From Ligilactobacillus pabuli (GTDB taxonomy: Bacteria; Bacillota; Bacilli; Lactobacillales; Lactobacillaceae), in contig NZ_BQXH01000015.1 in NCBI RefSeq assembly GCF_022836475.1, forward strand, positions 1 through 59,693: a DNA stretch of 59,693 bases, read 5' to 3'. Numbering within the stretch: the first letter of the stretch is position 1; every line of letters begins with the position of its first letter. The translations under genes were made by a program, and so were the position numbers. Under the pieces are notes generated by a model. That model saw only the letters and a program-made list of their open reading frames with translations, searched no databases and was not told the origin of the DNA. Positions 25,217-34,208 of this stretch are shown here, in pieces.

Positions 25217-25894
25217 ATGCAAGCAGTTGTTTTGAAAGGATACAAAAACGGGTATGAGATACTAATAGAGCCAACTGCAAGTTTCAGTGAAATTAAAGCA
25301 GAACTTAGTACTTTAATGGAGAAGTTGCATAATGATGAAACCTCAGACCGGACGAAGAAGTATTCCTTCAATCTCAATACTGGTATGATCCTCTACACGG
25401 CTGAGCAAAAGCAAGAATTGGAAAACATTTTTGCGGATTATCCGCGCTTTTCGATCCATAAAATTCAGAGTGCCGTTTTAGAGAAAAAAGAGGCACAAGA
25501 AATTGTTGATAGTACTACTGTTCATGTTAACGGCGATATCATTCGAAATGGACAAGATAAACTCATTCATGGTGATCTGTTGTTTTTGGGAACAGTTCAT
25601 CAGGGAGGAATTTTACGAGCAACGGGCAGTATTTACATTTTAGGAACTGTAAATGGAATTGTCTGTGCCGGTCATGAGAATAACACCCGGGCCATTATCG
25701 CTGGTAATTTGCAGGGGGCACAACAATTAAGAATTGCGGATTTAGTAGACATAGTAAACGAAGATCAAAAAATTGCACAAGCTGATCAAACAAGTGCACT
25801 TTTTGTTAATGATCTGCATGCTTTAGCTGTGACACAAATTGAGCAGTTAAAAACAATCAGACCAAAACTTTTCATAAAGGCAGGGGGATTTTAA
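25217..25894 (+). CDS. minC: Septum site-determining protein MinC
   Basis: This protein of about 225 residues inhibits FtsZ polymerisation away from midcell. The N-terminal domain starts MQAVVLKGYKNGYEILI, and the C-terminal right-handed beta-helix has TVHVNGDIIRNGQ, GDLLFLGTVHQGG and RATGSIYILGTVNG, the MinC_C repeats that bind MinD. An in-frame ATG at 25205 lies directly against AAGG, so 25217 is preferred, though 25205 cannot be excluded. It is in an operon with mreD upstream and minD one base downstream of its stop. Confidence 0.92.
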   Translation: MQAVVLKGYKNGYEILIEPTASFSEIKAELSTLMEKLHNDETSDRTKKYSFNLNTGMILYTAEQKQELENIFADYPRFSIHKIQSAVLEKKEAQEIVDSTTVHVNGDIIRNGQDKLIHGDLLFLGTVHQGGILRATGSIYILGTVNGIVCAGHENNTRAIIAGNLQGAQQLRIADLVDIVNEDQKIAQADQTSALFVNDLHALAVTQIEQLKTIRPKLFIKAGGF

Positions 25895-25895
25895 G

Positions 25896-26705
25896 ATGGG
25901 AAAAGCAGTTGTGATCACTTCTGGTAAAGGCGGTGTCGGTAAGACGACGACGACGGCAAATCTAGGAACTGCACTTGCTTTAATGAATAAAAAAGTGTGT
26001 TTAGTTGATTTAGATATCGGCTTACGTAACCTTGATGTTGTACTTGGACTGGATAATCGCATTATTTATGATATCGTTGATGTTGTTGAAGGCCGGGCTA
26101 AATTGCCACAAGCTTTAATCAAGGATAAACGTTTTAATGATAAGCTCTTCTTATTGCCGGCTGCTCAGAATGCTGATAAAACGTCGGTTGAACCTGAACA
26201 GGTCGCAGAAATTGTGGATGAGCTGAAGAGTGAATTTGATTATGTTTTTCTTGATTGTCCTGCGGGAATCGAACAAGGCTTTATGAACGCAGTTACGGCT
26301 GCAGATGAGGCAATCGTCGTTTCAACTCCTGAAATTTCTGCCGTGCGTGATGCTGACCGTGTAGTTGGTTTATTGGAACAACAAGATTTGGATAAGCCGC
26401 CAATGTTAGTGATCAATCGGATCCGTAAGAATATGATGAATGCTGGTAATATGATGGATGTTGACGAAATTACTAGACATTTATCGATTGAACTGCTTGG
26501 AATTGTTTTTGATGAAGACCAAGTGATCGCAACCTCTAATAAAGGTGAACCAATCGTTCTTTATGAAAAAAATCCAGCAGCGCAGGGATATCGCGATATT
26601 GCTCGTCGAGTTGAAGGTGAAACAGTCCCGTTGATGTCACTGAAAGAAGACAAACAACCAGGATTCTTTCAACGGATCGGTGCCTGGTTTAAGAAAGATA
26701 AATAA
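25896..26705 (+). CDS. minD: Septum site-determining ATPase MinD
   Basis: This 269-residue ParA/MinD ATPase has the deviant Walker A motif SGKGGVGKTTTTAN near the start, switch I DLDIGLRNLD, Walker B FDYVFLDCPAG, and the C-terminal amphipathic membrane-targeting helix (PGFFQRIGAWFKK). It recruits MinC to the membrane. No minE is present; in this lineage DivIVA, encoded at 42953, is the likely spatial cue. A terminator follows. Confidence 0.97.
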   Translation: MGKAVVITSGKGGVGKTTTTANLGTALALMNKKVCLVDLDIGLRNLDVVLGLDNRIIYDIVDVVEGRAKLPQALIKDKRFNDKLFLLPAAQNADKTSVEPEQVAEIVDELKSEFDYVFLDCPAGIEQGFMNAVTAADEAIVVSTPEISAVRDADRVVGLLEQQDLDKPPMLVINRIRKNMMNAGNMMDVDEITRHLSIELLGIVFDEDQVIATSNKGEPIVLYEKNPAAQGYRDIARRVEGETVPLMSLKEDKQPGFFQRIGAWFKKDK

Positions 26706-26722
26706 GAATAAATTTTAACTTA

Positions 26723-26749
26723 AAAGGGCCAGAAATGGTCTTTTTTTAT
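26723..26749 (+). terminator. Terminator after minD
   Basis: GGGCCA, GAAA loop and TGGTC form the stem, followed by seven T. Confidence 0.75.
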
Positions 26750-26844
26750 TGGCCTTTAACAGAGCAAAAAGTTGGTATATCTGATATTTGTATACTTTAT
26801 AGCCTATCTTTGCTATAATCTTTTTGTATCTAATTTGGATGTGG

Positions 26845-28320
26845 ATGGTGACTTTTGTGGATTTGATTTATAGTGTGGTCTCAGTTATTTTCTTTATTAA
26901 TACCCTCTTAGCAATAGTAACTGTTTTTAAAGAAAAGCGGGATATCGCTGCGACATGGGCGTGGTTATTAGTGCTAAACCTGTTACCGGGGATCGGTTTT
27001 TTGATCTACTTGTTTGCGGGCAAAAAGATTTCTAAGGAGCGGATCTTTGATATTAAGGCTCAGGAAAAATTAGGAATCGATCAATTAGTAAACCTGCAAA
27101 AAGAACAATGGCATGAAAAAGAACTGTTACCATATGATTTGCTGACAAATGAAGCCCAACAAACCTCCCGGCTGTTTTTAGAAGCGGACCAAGCAATTTT
27201 TACGAATAATAACCAAGTCCAGGTTTTTACCGATGGTCATCAAAAGTTTACCCAGCTATTAGAAGACATTGAACATGCGAAAGATCACATTCATGTTGAG
27301 TATTATACTTTTTATAGTGATAAAATTGGTCACCAGATCTTGGCTGCTCTAGAACGAGCACAGCAACGGGGAGTTACTGTGCGGGTTATTTATGACAGCA
27401 TGGGCTCACGTGGACAATCCAGACACTTCTTCAAGCACCTGGAAGAGTTGGGTGGTCAGGCTGAGCCTTTCTTTGGGTCTAAACGGGCTTATTACCATAG
27501 TCCGCGACTAAATTATCGAGACCATAGAAAAATTGTGGTAGTCGATGGCTTGATTGGTTATATTGGCGGATTTAATATCGGTGACCAGTATTTAGGCCGG
27601 CTAGAGAAATTCGGCTATTGGCGCGATACTCATTTGCGGATCATTGGGAATGCGGCAGTTGCTTTACAGTCGCAATTTTTTATGGACTGGAATGCTACAG
27701 TTAAAAATGTGCCTGAATCAAAACCGATTGAGTATGACGACCGTTATTTTCCTTTACAACGGGGGCAGGGCTCGACTGGAATTCAGATTGTTTCTTCCGG
27801 ACCAGATAATGAAACTGAAGCAATTAAGTTAGGTTACTTGAAACTAATTGGAAATGCACATGATTATATTGATATTCAAACGCCTTACTTGATTCCAGAT
27901 GATTCTGTGATGGAAGCACTCGGGGTAGCAGCCTTGTCCGGAGTGAAGGTCCGAATTATGATTCCTTCAATGCCAGACCACGCTTTTGTCTATCGTGCCA
28001 CAGAGTACCATGCTAAGGAATTACTAGAAAAAGGCGTGGAGATCTACCGCTATAACAACGGATTTATGCATGCTAAAACTATGGCAGTTGATGGTCAGAT
28101 GTGTTCGGTGGGTTCAGCCAATCTTGATTTCCGGAGCTTTAAACTGAACTTTGAAGTCAATGCCTTTTGTTATGACCGGCAGTTAACCATGCAATTGACA
28201 GATATCTATGACCAAGATATTGAACACTGTACACAATTAACACCAGAGTATTTTGAACAACAGTCAAGGTGGCTGAAATTTAAACAGTATTTTTCACGCT
28301 TACTTTCACCAATATTATAA
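26845..28320 (+). CDS. cls: Cardiolipin synthase
   Basis: This protein of about 491 residues has two N-terminal membrane helices (LIYSVVSVIFFINTLLAIV and AWLLVLNLLPGIGFLIYLF) and two phospholipase-D domains. The HKD motifs are HRKIVVVDG (first) and HAKTMAVDG followed by SVGSANLDFRSF (second). It condenses two phosphatidylglycerols into cardiolipin. The exact start is uncertain: ATG at 26845 and GTG at 26848 are candidates, and an in-frame TTG at 26824 lies almost on the transcription start of the TATAAT at 26813. It is likely a short transcript with the hydrolase downstream. Confidence 0.92.
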   Translation: MVTFVDLIYSVVSVIFFINTLLAIVTVFKEKRDIAATWAWLLVLNLLPGIGFLIYLFAGKKISKERIFDIKAQEKLGIDQLVNLQKEQWHEKELLPYDLLTNEAQQTSRLFLEADQAIFTNNNQVQVFTDGHQKFTQLLEDIEHAKDHIHVEYYTFYSDKIGHQILAALERAQQRGVTVRVIYDSMGSRGQSRHFFKHLEELGGQAEPFFGSKRAYYHSPRLNYRDHRKIVVVDGLIGYIGGFNIGDQYLGRLEKFGYWRDTHLRIIGNAAVALQSQFFMDWNATVKNVPESKPIEYDDRYFPLQRGQGSTGIQIVSSGPDNETEAIKLGYLKLIGNAHDYIDIQTPYLIPDDSVMEALGVAALSGVKVRIMIPSMPDHAFVYRATEYHAKELLEKGVEIYRYNNGFMHAKTMAVDGQMCSVGSANLDFRSFKLNFEVNAFCYDRQLTMQLTDIYDQDIEHCTQLTPEYFEQQSRWLKFKQYFSRLLSPIL

Positions 28321-28380
28321 AAAATTGGTTTGATTTAGCGATTTTGAGGTTAAAATTTTAGAAATGAGAGCTTATATTTT

Positions 28381-29313
28381 ATGTCGAAAAAGAAGAAGAT
28401 TTTATTTTCACTATTAACGGTTATTGTCCTAGCAATAGTCGGAGGGTTAGGATATGCTGGCAATTATTTAGTGACTTATGCTTTTGACAACTCACACCAT
28501 TCTGCCAGTCCAGCAACTGGACAAAAACACTTAGACCAGGAGTGGCTGAAGCACCAGAAGTCATCAACACAAAAGTGGTCACTGCGGGCTGATAAGACTA
28601 AACAAAAATTAGTTGGTTTCTATTATCCGGCAGCAAAGTCGACGAAAAAAACGATCGTAGTTGCTCACGGCTATCAAGGGACTCATTATGAGATGGCTTC
28701 TTATATCCGGATGTTTCATCGTCAAGGTTATAATGTATTAGCGCCTGATGATCGCGGCAGTGGACAAAGTTCGGGCCGCTATACTACTTTTGGTTATCCC
28801 GATAGTCGAGACTATCTGGGGTGGGTCAAACAGGTCATCGCAAAGAATGGTTCAGATTCAAAAATTGGTTTGTTTGGCGTGAGCATGGGTGGCGCGACGG
28901 TCATGATGATGAGCGGTTTAAAGTTGCCGGCACAGGTTAAAGCAATCATTGAGGATTGTGGGTATGATAGTGTTGCAAATGAATTAGCATACCAGTTAAA
29001 GCAACAGTTCGATATGCCCAAAGAACCGTTGATTTCAGCCAGCTTATTGGTTGCTCAGTTCCGAGTAGGTTATAATTTTAGACAAGGCAATTCAGTTAAA
29101 GCATTGCAGAAAAATCATTTGCCAACGTTCTTTATTCATGGCCAAAAAGATACTTTTGTGCCAACTGAGATGGTTTATAAAAATTATGCAGCGACTCAGG
29201 GCAAAAAACAATTGTGGGTGACTGCTAATACTAAACATGCTGATTCACAAAAAAATTACCCAAACCAATATAATCAGAAAACAGCCAGTTTTTTCGCTAA
29301 ATATTTGCAATAA
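28381..29313 (+). CDS. Alpha/beta hydrolase, membrane-anchored
   Basis: This 310-residue protein has an N-terminal membrane helix or uncleaved signal (ILFSLLTVIVLAIVGGLGYAG), then an alpha/beta hydrolase domain. The nucleophile elbow is GVSMGG, the acid is in HGQKDTFVP and the histidine is in TKHADS; the oxyanion region is HGYQGTHYEM. It probably faces outside the membrane. Substrate is unknown; such proteins are usually annotated as esterases or peptidase-like hydrolases. The ribosome site is weak (GAGAG). It lies 60 bases behind cls. Confidence 0.82.
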   Translation: MSKKKKILFSLLTVIVLAIVGGLGYAGNYLVTYAFDNSHHSASPATGQKHLDQEWLKHQKSSTQKWSLRADKTKQKLVGFYYPAAKSTKKTIVVAHGYQGTHYEMASYIRMFHRQGYNVLAPDDRGSGQSSGRYTTFGYPDSRDYLGWVKQVIAKNGSDSKIGLFGVSMGGATVMMMSGLKLPAQVKAIIEDCGYDSVANELAYQLKQQFDMPKEPLISASLLVAQFRVGYNFRQGNSVKALQKNHLPTFFIHGQKDTFVPTEMVYKNYAATQGKKQLWVTANTKHADSQKNYPNQYNQKTASFFAKYLQ

Positions 29314-29343
29314 AAAACAAGACCAGTTGTCAGGTCTTGTTCG
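29314..29343. terminator. Bidirectional terminator
   Basis: AACAAGACC and GGTCTTGTT form the stem around AGTTGTCA, between the hydrolase and the convergent DUF4044 gene. Confidence 0.8.
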
Positions 29344-29355
29344 CTAAAATTATTT

Positions 29356-29475
29356 TTAACCGATGAAAGGGCCAATTGATCCTAAAATCACCGCACCAAG
29401 GGTGAAAATGATCATGAGCCAAACAACAACTAAGGTTATTTTTTGAAAGGTTGAGCGTTTTTTCTTCTTTTGCAA
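29356..29475 (-). CDS. DUF4044 small membrane protein
   Basis: This 39-residue protein reads QKKKKRSTFQKITLVV then VWLMIIFTLGAVILGSI: a basic N-terminus and one membrane helix. That is the DUF4044 pattern found in lactobacilli and streptococci. The start is TTG about ten bases after AAAGG. A good promoter lies upstream on the same strand and a shared terminator downstream. It is easily missed because of its length and TTG start. Function unknown. Confidence 0.75.
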   Translation of the reverse strand: MQKKKKRSTFQKITLVVVWLMIIFTLGAVILGSIGPFIG

Positions 29476-29503
29476 GTGAAACCATCCTTTAACTTTTTTA
29501 TCT

Positions 29504-29533
29504 ATCTTACATTTTTAAATGAGTTAATGTCAA
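29504..29533 (-). promoter_or_regulatory. Promoter of the DUF4044 gene
   Basis: On the minus strand, TTGACA (29528–29533), an 18-base spacer and TAAGAT (29504–29509). A TATAAT on the plus strand at 29544–29549 probably belongs to the divergent DUF3397 gene. Confidence 0.7.
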
Positions 29534-29633
29534 TCATTACTATTATAATAGAGTTAGGTTAATTTGCAAAGAGCTCGTTTATGACTCTTGTTCGAAGAAA
29601 TAATTTACCCGATGTAGAAAGGAAGTTTTGAAA

Positions 29634-29987
29634 ATGGTTAACAACTGGTATTTTTGGTTAGCACTGGTGCTAATTTGGAATATGATTTTATTTGCTGCTA
29701 AAAAAATCATGGCTGAACGTTGGCCAGCGCGACTAAAGGTGCTGGATCTAAACTTACCATTATTGATTGTGGGACTTCATTTTCTATCTCAAACTTTAAT
29801 GGGGTTGTCGATTTTGCCGTTTTTAATTTTTGCACTAGCGTTATTTGGGATCGCAATGACCTTGATGTATGCCTTATTAGAAGGAGACATTATCTACCGC
29901 GCTTTTTTTGTTAGGTATGTACGAGTCGCAGACATTGTTACACTCGCTGCATTTATGATTTTTCTAGCGGGTACCGTAATAATGTAG
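29634..29987 (+). CDS. DUF3397 membrane protein
   Basis: This 117-residue protein has four hydrophobic helices and starts MVNNWYFWLALVLIWNMIL. Members of DUF3397 are typically encoded just upstream of mraZ in lactobacilli and enterococci, as here, but their function is unknown. AAAGGAAG lies eight bases before the ATG at 29634; a TTG six bases upstream is less likely. A terminator separates it from mraZ. Confidence 0.8.
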   Translation: MVNNWYFWLALVLIWNMILFAAKKIMAERWPARLKVLDLNLPLLIVGLHFLSQTLMGLSILPFLIFALALFGIAMTLMYALLEGDIIYRAFFVRYVRVADIVTLAAFMIFLAGTVIM

Positions 29988-30011
29988 GTATATTTAAAAA
30001 AATATGATAGT

Positions 30012-30055
30012 TGAACTGATTCGCATGGCTGAAAAGTGCGGGTCAGTTTTTTTGT
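30012..30055 (+). terminator. Terminator before the mraZ promoter
   Basis: ACTGATTCGCA and TGCGGGTCAGT pair (with G·U), followed by seven T. Confidence 0.8.
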
Positions 30056-30109
30056 GTTCTGACTTAAAAATGGGAACGTTAGTTTGGATATACAATTTGC
30101 TGATACCGC

Positions 30110-30172
30110 GTGGGTTTTTTAGTGGTTTTTGGGGGCCAGATAGTGGTTAAAAGTGGGGAGATGTGGTAATAT
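30110..30172 (+). promoter_or_regulatory. mraZ promoter with GTGG repeats (probable MraZ operator)
   Basis: The promoter reads TGGTTA (30144–30149), a 17-base spacer and TAATAT (30167–30172). GTGG occurs at 30110, 30122, 30143, 30153 and 30163; the last three are exactly 10 bp apart, one helix turn, and overlap the promoter. MraZ is known to bind short GTG/TGGG-type direct repeats at about one-turn spacing in front of its own gene and repress the dcw operon. Confidence 0.65.
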
Positions 30173-30205
30173 TTAAATTAACAGGTCATTCGGGAGGTGT
30201 AGCCA

Positions 30206-30637
30206 ATGTTCATGGGAGAATATCGACATTCGATCGACACAAAAGGTCGTTTGATCATCCCAGCCAAGTTTAGAGAAGAACTAGCAGGAAAATGTGTGCT
30301 AACTCGAGGCTTGGACGGATGTTTATTTGGCTACCCGATGGACGAATGGCAACTTCTAGAACAAAAATTACAACAACTTCCTTTAACTAAGAAGGATGCC
30401 CGGGCCTTTGTACGGTTCTTTTATTCTGCAGCGACCGAGACTGAGTTTGATAAACAGGGGCGGATCAACTTACCCCAGTCACTGTTAGCTCATGCTGGTG
30501 TTGAGAAAAAATGTGTGATCGTGGGTGTTTCTAACCGTTTTGAAATTTGGTCAGAAGAACGTTGGCAAGATTTCTCAGATGAAGCAGAAGAGAATTTCGA
30601 TGAGATTGCTGAAAATATGATTGATTTTGGTTTGTAA
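30206..30637 (+). CDS. mraZ: Transcriptional regulator MraZ
   Basis: This 143-residue protein has two AbrB-like SpoVT domains in tandem: [21 protein letters not shown] at the start and [14 protein letters not shown] near residue 78. It forms ring-shaped oligomers and represses the division and cell-wall cluster by binding repeats upstream of itself; such repeats are present here. GGGAGGTG precedes the ATG. It is the first gene of the dcw operon. Confidence 0.96.
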   Translation: MFMGEYRHSIDTKGRLIIPAKFREELAGKCVLTRGLDGCLFGYPMDEWQLLEQKLQQLPLTKKDARAFVRFFYSAATETEFDKQGRINLPQSLLAHAGVEKKCVIVGVSNRFEIWSEERWQDFSDEAEENFDEIAENMIDFGL

Positions 30638-30689
30638 ATAAATTAGGGAAAAATAAAAGTCAGAGAGATTTTTAGGTTGAGGAGTTAAT

Positions 30690-31634
30690 ATGGCAGAATT
30701 TAAACATGAAACAGTCCTGTTAAATGAAGCAGTTGAAAAATTAAATATTAAACAAAATGGGATCTATGTTGACTGTACCCTTGGTGGCGGGGGACATAGC
30801 CGGAAAATTTTAGGGGAACTTGATGCAACGGGAAAATTGTTTTCATTTGACCAGGATGAAACAGCAATCAAGTATAACCAACAAAATTTAGCTAAGTTCT
30901 TGGCCAATGGACAGTTAACCTTAATTCAGAATAACTTTCGTGAGATCAAGTCAGCATTGGCAGAACGAAACATTAGTGGTGTTGATGGAATCGTTTATGA
31001 TTTAGGGGTTTCTTCTCCACAATTTGATGTAGCATCACGTGGTTTTAGTTATCGTGCAGATGCTCCATTGGACATGCGAATGAATCAGCAGCAGGAATTA
31101 ACGGCTGAAAAAATTGTTAATGAATGGTCCTATCAAGATTTGGTGCGCATTTTCTTTCGCTATGGTGAAGAAAAGCATGCCAAATCAATTGCTAGAAAAA
31201 TCGAAAAAAGTCGGCAAGAACAGCCAATCAAAACAACTGAGCAGTTGGTTGAATTAATTAAGCAAGGGATCCCAGCTAAAGATCGACGTCATGGCGGGCA
31301 CCCAGCTAAAAAAACTTTCCAGGCGTTACGAATCGCTGTTAATGATGAATTGGGTGCGTTGGAAGAATCTTTGGAACAGGCATTAGACCTATTATTACCG
31401 GGTGGCCGAATCAGCGTGATTACTTTCCAATCTTTAGAAGATCGCTTGGTCAAAACTTTATTTAAAGAAAAATCAAGTTTACCGGAATTGCCCCCAGGTT
31501 TACCAGTGATTCCAACAGAAATGCAACCCGATTTTAAATTAGTGACAAGAAAGCCGTTGATACCAACTGCAGCAGAAATTGAAAGAAATCACCGCGCACA
31601 TTCCGCTAAGCTGCGCGTCATTGAAAAAATTTAA
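30690..31634 (+). CDS. rsmH: 16S rRNA m4C1402 methyltransferase
   Basis: This 314-residue SAM-dependent methyltransferase modifies N4 of C1402 in the ribosomal decoding centre. The SAM motif is [30 protein letters not shown] and DAPLDMRM are RsmH family marks, and the C-terminus ends [20 protein letters not shown] precedes the ATG. It is the second gene of the dcw operon. Confidence 0.97.
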   Translation: MAEFKHETVLLNEAVEKLNIKQNGIYVDCTLGGGGHSRKILGELDATGKLFSFDQDETAIKYNQQNLAKFLANGQLTLIQNNFREIKSALAERNISGVDGIVYDLGVSSPQFDVASRGFSYRADAPLDMRMNQQQELTAEKIVNEWSYQDLVRIFFRYGEEKHAKSIARKIEKSRQEQPIKTTEQLVELIKQGIPAKDRRHGGHPAKKTFQALRIAVNDELGALEESLEQALDLLLPGGRISVITFQSLEDRLVKTLFKEKSSLPELPPGLPVIPTEMQPDFKLVTRKPLIPTAAEIERNHRAHSAKLRVIEKI

Positions 31635-31658
31635 AAAATAATTTAAGGATGTGATCAC

Positions 31659-32024
31659 ATGGCACAAAGTACAGCAAGACAAATTTTTACAGAGCCTGCT
31701 TCACCGGAAGTACATAAGACAAGGGAAAAAGCTGAGCGACAGTCTAAGCAGGCAACTTATTTAAAAACCGAAAAAATTATGGTAGTATTAATTGCTGCTT
31801 GGATCAGTGTGCTGGCTTGTTTTGTGATTGCGTCAACTATTAATCTTAATTCGGCGCAGGTTGAATTGCAAAAGGTGAATACCAGCATTACCGCGATCCA
31901 ATCAAAGAATGCGAATACCAAACAAGAAGTTGGCGAATTAACTAGCCGCTCGCGCCTGGATGCATTTGCTAAGAAAGCTGGTTTATCAATGAAAGAACAA
32001 AATACAAGGAATGTTTCAAAATGA
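31659..32024 (+). CDS. ftsL: Cell division protein FtsL
   Basis: This 121-residue bitopic protein has a basic cytoplasmic N-terminus, one membrane helix (IMVVLIAAWISVLACFVIAS) and an extracellular leucine-zipper-like coiled coil (VELQKVNTSITAIQ). It forms the FtsL–DivIC–DivIB complex of the septum. Its stop overlaps the pbp2X start by four bases (ATGA), indicating translational coupling. Confidence 0.9.
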   Translation: MAQSTARQIFTEPASPEVHKTREKAERQSKQATYLKTEKIMVVLIAAWISVLACFVIASTINLNSAQVELQKVNTSITAIQSKNANTKQEVGELTSRSRLDAFAKKAGLSMKEQNTRNVSK

Positions 32025-34177
32025 ATAATAAACAAGAGCGATCGGTGAATAAAAAAGGCGTAAAATATAACCGCAAGTACTTTGGAAGACTCATTTTCTT
32101 TGTGGTCATTGCCATTTTTATCGTTTTCACTGGGCGCTTTTTTTATATCTCAGTGACTCACCGAGCCGACGGCAAAAACTTACAAGCGAAAGTTGCCAAA
32201 TTATACGATGCAGAAACTAGACAACCCGCCAAGCGCGGCACGATCTATGATTCTAATTACCAGCCAATTGCTGAAGATACGACCACTTATTCGGTGTATA
32301 TTGTTTTATCCAAAAAGGCAACTTACAATGGCAAAATCGATTACCTACCAGACAGTCAAAAAAGAAAAGCTGCCTCTTTGTTGAGTAAAAATTTGAATAT
32401 GAGTTATCAAAAAGTCTGGACAGCTTTGAACCCGCAAAACAAAGAACTGTATCAAGTCGAACTGGGAAATGCAGGTAAGAATATTTCGTTAGAAACTAAA
32501 AAAACGATCGATCAAGCCAAAATTTCTGGGATCAAATTTATTCCCTCGCAATCGCGCTTATATCCCAATGGCTTGTTTGCGTCCCACCTGGTTGGCCTAG
32601 CTGAAAATACGGAAGGCCGCTTAGTTGGGGTAATGGGATTAGAAAAACAATTTGATAAAGAATTACGTGGTGAAGATGGAATTAAAAAATCGTCGTTTGA
32701 CAGTCAAGGAACGGATATTCCTGGAACAAATAAGAAATCACGTAAAGTTGTGAATGGTGACGATGTCTATACAACACTTGACCAGCGACTGCAAAATTAT
32801 CTTGAGAGCTTAACTACACAGGCCCAAGACCGTTATCATCCGGCAGGAATCCGCGTGATGTTAATGAATGCTAAGTCTGGCGAAATCCTAGCTGCGACAC
32901 AGCGGCCAACGTTTAATCCACAAACGCGTGAAGGTATCAATGACATTTGGCGTAACAAACTGTTAGTTGATTCTTATGAACCAGGATCTACGATGAAGGT
33001 CTTCACTACGGCAGCAGCTATTAATAGCGGAAACTTTAATGAGAACGCGACCTATCATTCTGGTAGCTATCAAATTGATGATCAAAGAGTCTATGACTGG
33101 GATAAAGCCGGCTGGGGAACAATTAACTATCAACAAGCCTTTGTTCGTTCGTCTAACGTCGGAATGGCCCATTTGGAACAACAAATGGGAGCAGCCCTTT
33201 GGAAAAAGTACCTCAAGAAGTTTGGCTTTTTAAAGAGTACTAATGCTGGTTTAGGCGATGAGTCTCAGGGGTCGATCGCGTATAAATATCGGCTTGACCA
33301 AGCTAATACTTCCTATGGTCAAAGTATTGATGTCACAGCCTTTCAAATGATGCAGGCCCTGTCAGCTATTGCAAACGGTGGACAGATGATCAAACCACGC
33401 CTGATCGACCATGTTAAAGATCCAAATACAGGCAAAACAATTTATCGCTCTAAAACAACTACTGTGGGCCATCCAGTTACCAAGACAACTAGTCAACAAG
33501 TTCTGCGTTTAATGGAACAAGTTGTCACTGACGAAAATGGTACTGGTCAAGATTATCAGTTGAAAAATTATCCAGTCGCAGTTAAGACTGGGACGGCTCA
33601 AATTGCCAATGAAAATGGTGGAGGTTACATGACTGGCGATACTAATTATACTTTCTCTGTCGCTGGGATCGCACCTGCCAATGATCCTAAATATGTTTTA
33701 TATGTGACCGTGGAACGGCCTAAAACTTTCGGCAGTGAAGGAACTGCTACTAAGATGATGGCGACGATCTTTAATCCTTTGCTGCAACGGACACTAGACG
33801 ATGATGCAAATGATGCACAAGTGGCTACGCAGACTGTTAAGGATATGGAAGGCCAATCTACAAATAGTGCAGTAGCAGCTTTGCAAAAAGCAGGTTTGAA
33901 AGTTGAAGTGGTTGGTTCTGGTGCGACAGTTAAGAAACAGTCGCAAGAAGCGGGCGCAAAATTGATCAAAGGTGATCGCGTGATCCTGTTAACTAATGGG
34001 CCAGCTACTATGCCGAATGTGAATGGCTGGTCACAAGCTGATGTGGTCAAACTTAGTCAATTGCTGAACTTAAAGATCAAGGTACATGGCTTTGGTTATG
34101 TCATCCAGCAAAGTATTGAACCAGGCACAAACCTTAAGGGAAATATGCCGTTAGAAGTAGTGTTAAAGAGTCACTAA
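32021..34177 (+). CDS. pbpX: Septal transpeptidase, class B PBP2x/FtsI with PASTA domains
   Basis: This 718-residue protein has an N-terminal membrane helix, a dimerisation domain (RGTIYDSNYQPIAEDTTTYS) and a transpeptidase domain with the active site Ser323-x-x-Lys326, SxN at 377–379 and KTG at 522–524. The C-terminus has two PASTA domains (MEGQSTNSAVAALQKAGL and MPNVNGWSQADVVKLSQLL), as in PBP2x of cocci. It cross-links septal peptidoglycan. It is coupled to ftsL. Confidence 0.96.
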   Translation: MNNKQERSVNKKGVKYNRKYFGRLIFFVVIAIFIVFTGRFFYISVTHRADGKNLQAKVAKLYDAETRQPAKRGTIYDSNYQPIAEDTTTYSVYIVLSKKATYNGKIDYLPDSQKRKAASLLSKNLNMSYQKVWTALNPQNKELYQVELGNAGKNISLETKKTIDQAKISGIKFIPSQSRLYPNGLFASHLVGLAENTEGRLVGVMGLEKQFDKELRGEDGIKKSSFDSQGTDIPGTNKKSRKVVNGDDVYTTLDQRLQNYLESLTTQAQDRYHPAGIRVMLMNAKSGEILAATQRPTFNPQTREGINDIWRNKLLVDSYEPGSTMKVFTTAAAINSGNFNENATYHSGSYQIDDQRVYDWDKAGWGTINYQQAFVRSSNVGMAHLEQQMGAALWKKYLKKFGFLKSTNAGLGDESQGSIAYKYRLDQANTSYGQSIDVTAFQMMQALSAIANGGQMIKPRLIDHVKDPNTGKTIYRSKTTTVGHPVTKTTSQQVLRLMEQVVTDENGTGQDYQLKNYPVAVKTGTAQIANENGGGYMTGDTNYTFSVAGIAPANDPKYVLYVTVERPKTFGSEGTATKMMATIFNPLLQRTLDDDANDAQVATQTVKDMEGQSTNSAVAALQKAGLKVEVVGSGATVKKQSQEAGAKLIKGDRVILLTNGPATMPNVNGWSQADVVKLSQLLNLKIKVHGFGYVIQQSIEPGTNLKGNMPLEVVLKSH

Positions 34178-34208
34178 TAATTGAGAAAATTTAAAAGGAG
34201 TTGCTCTG

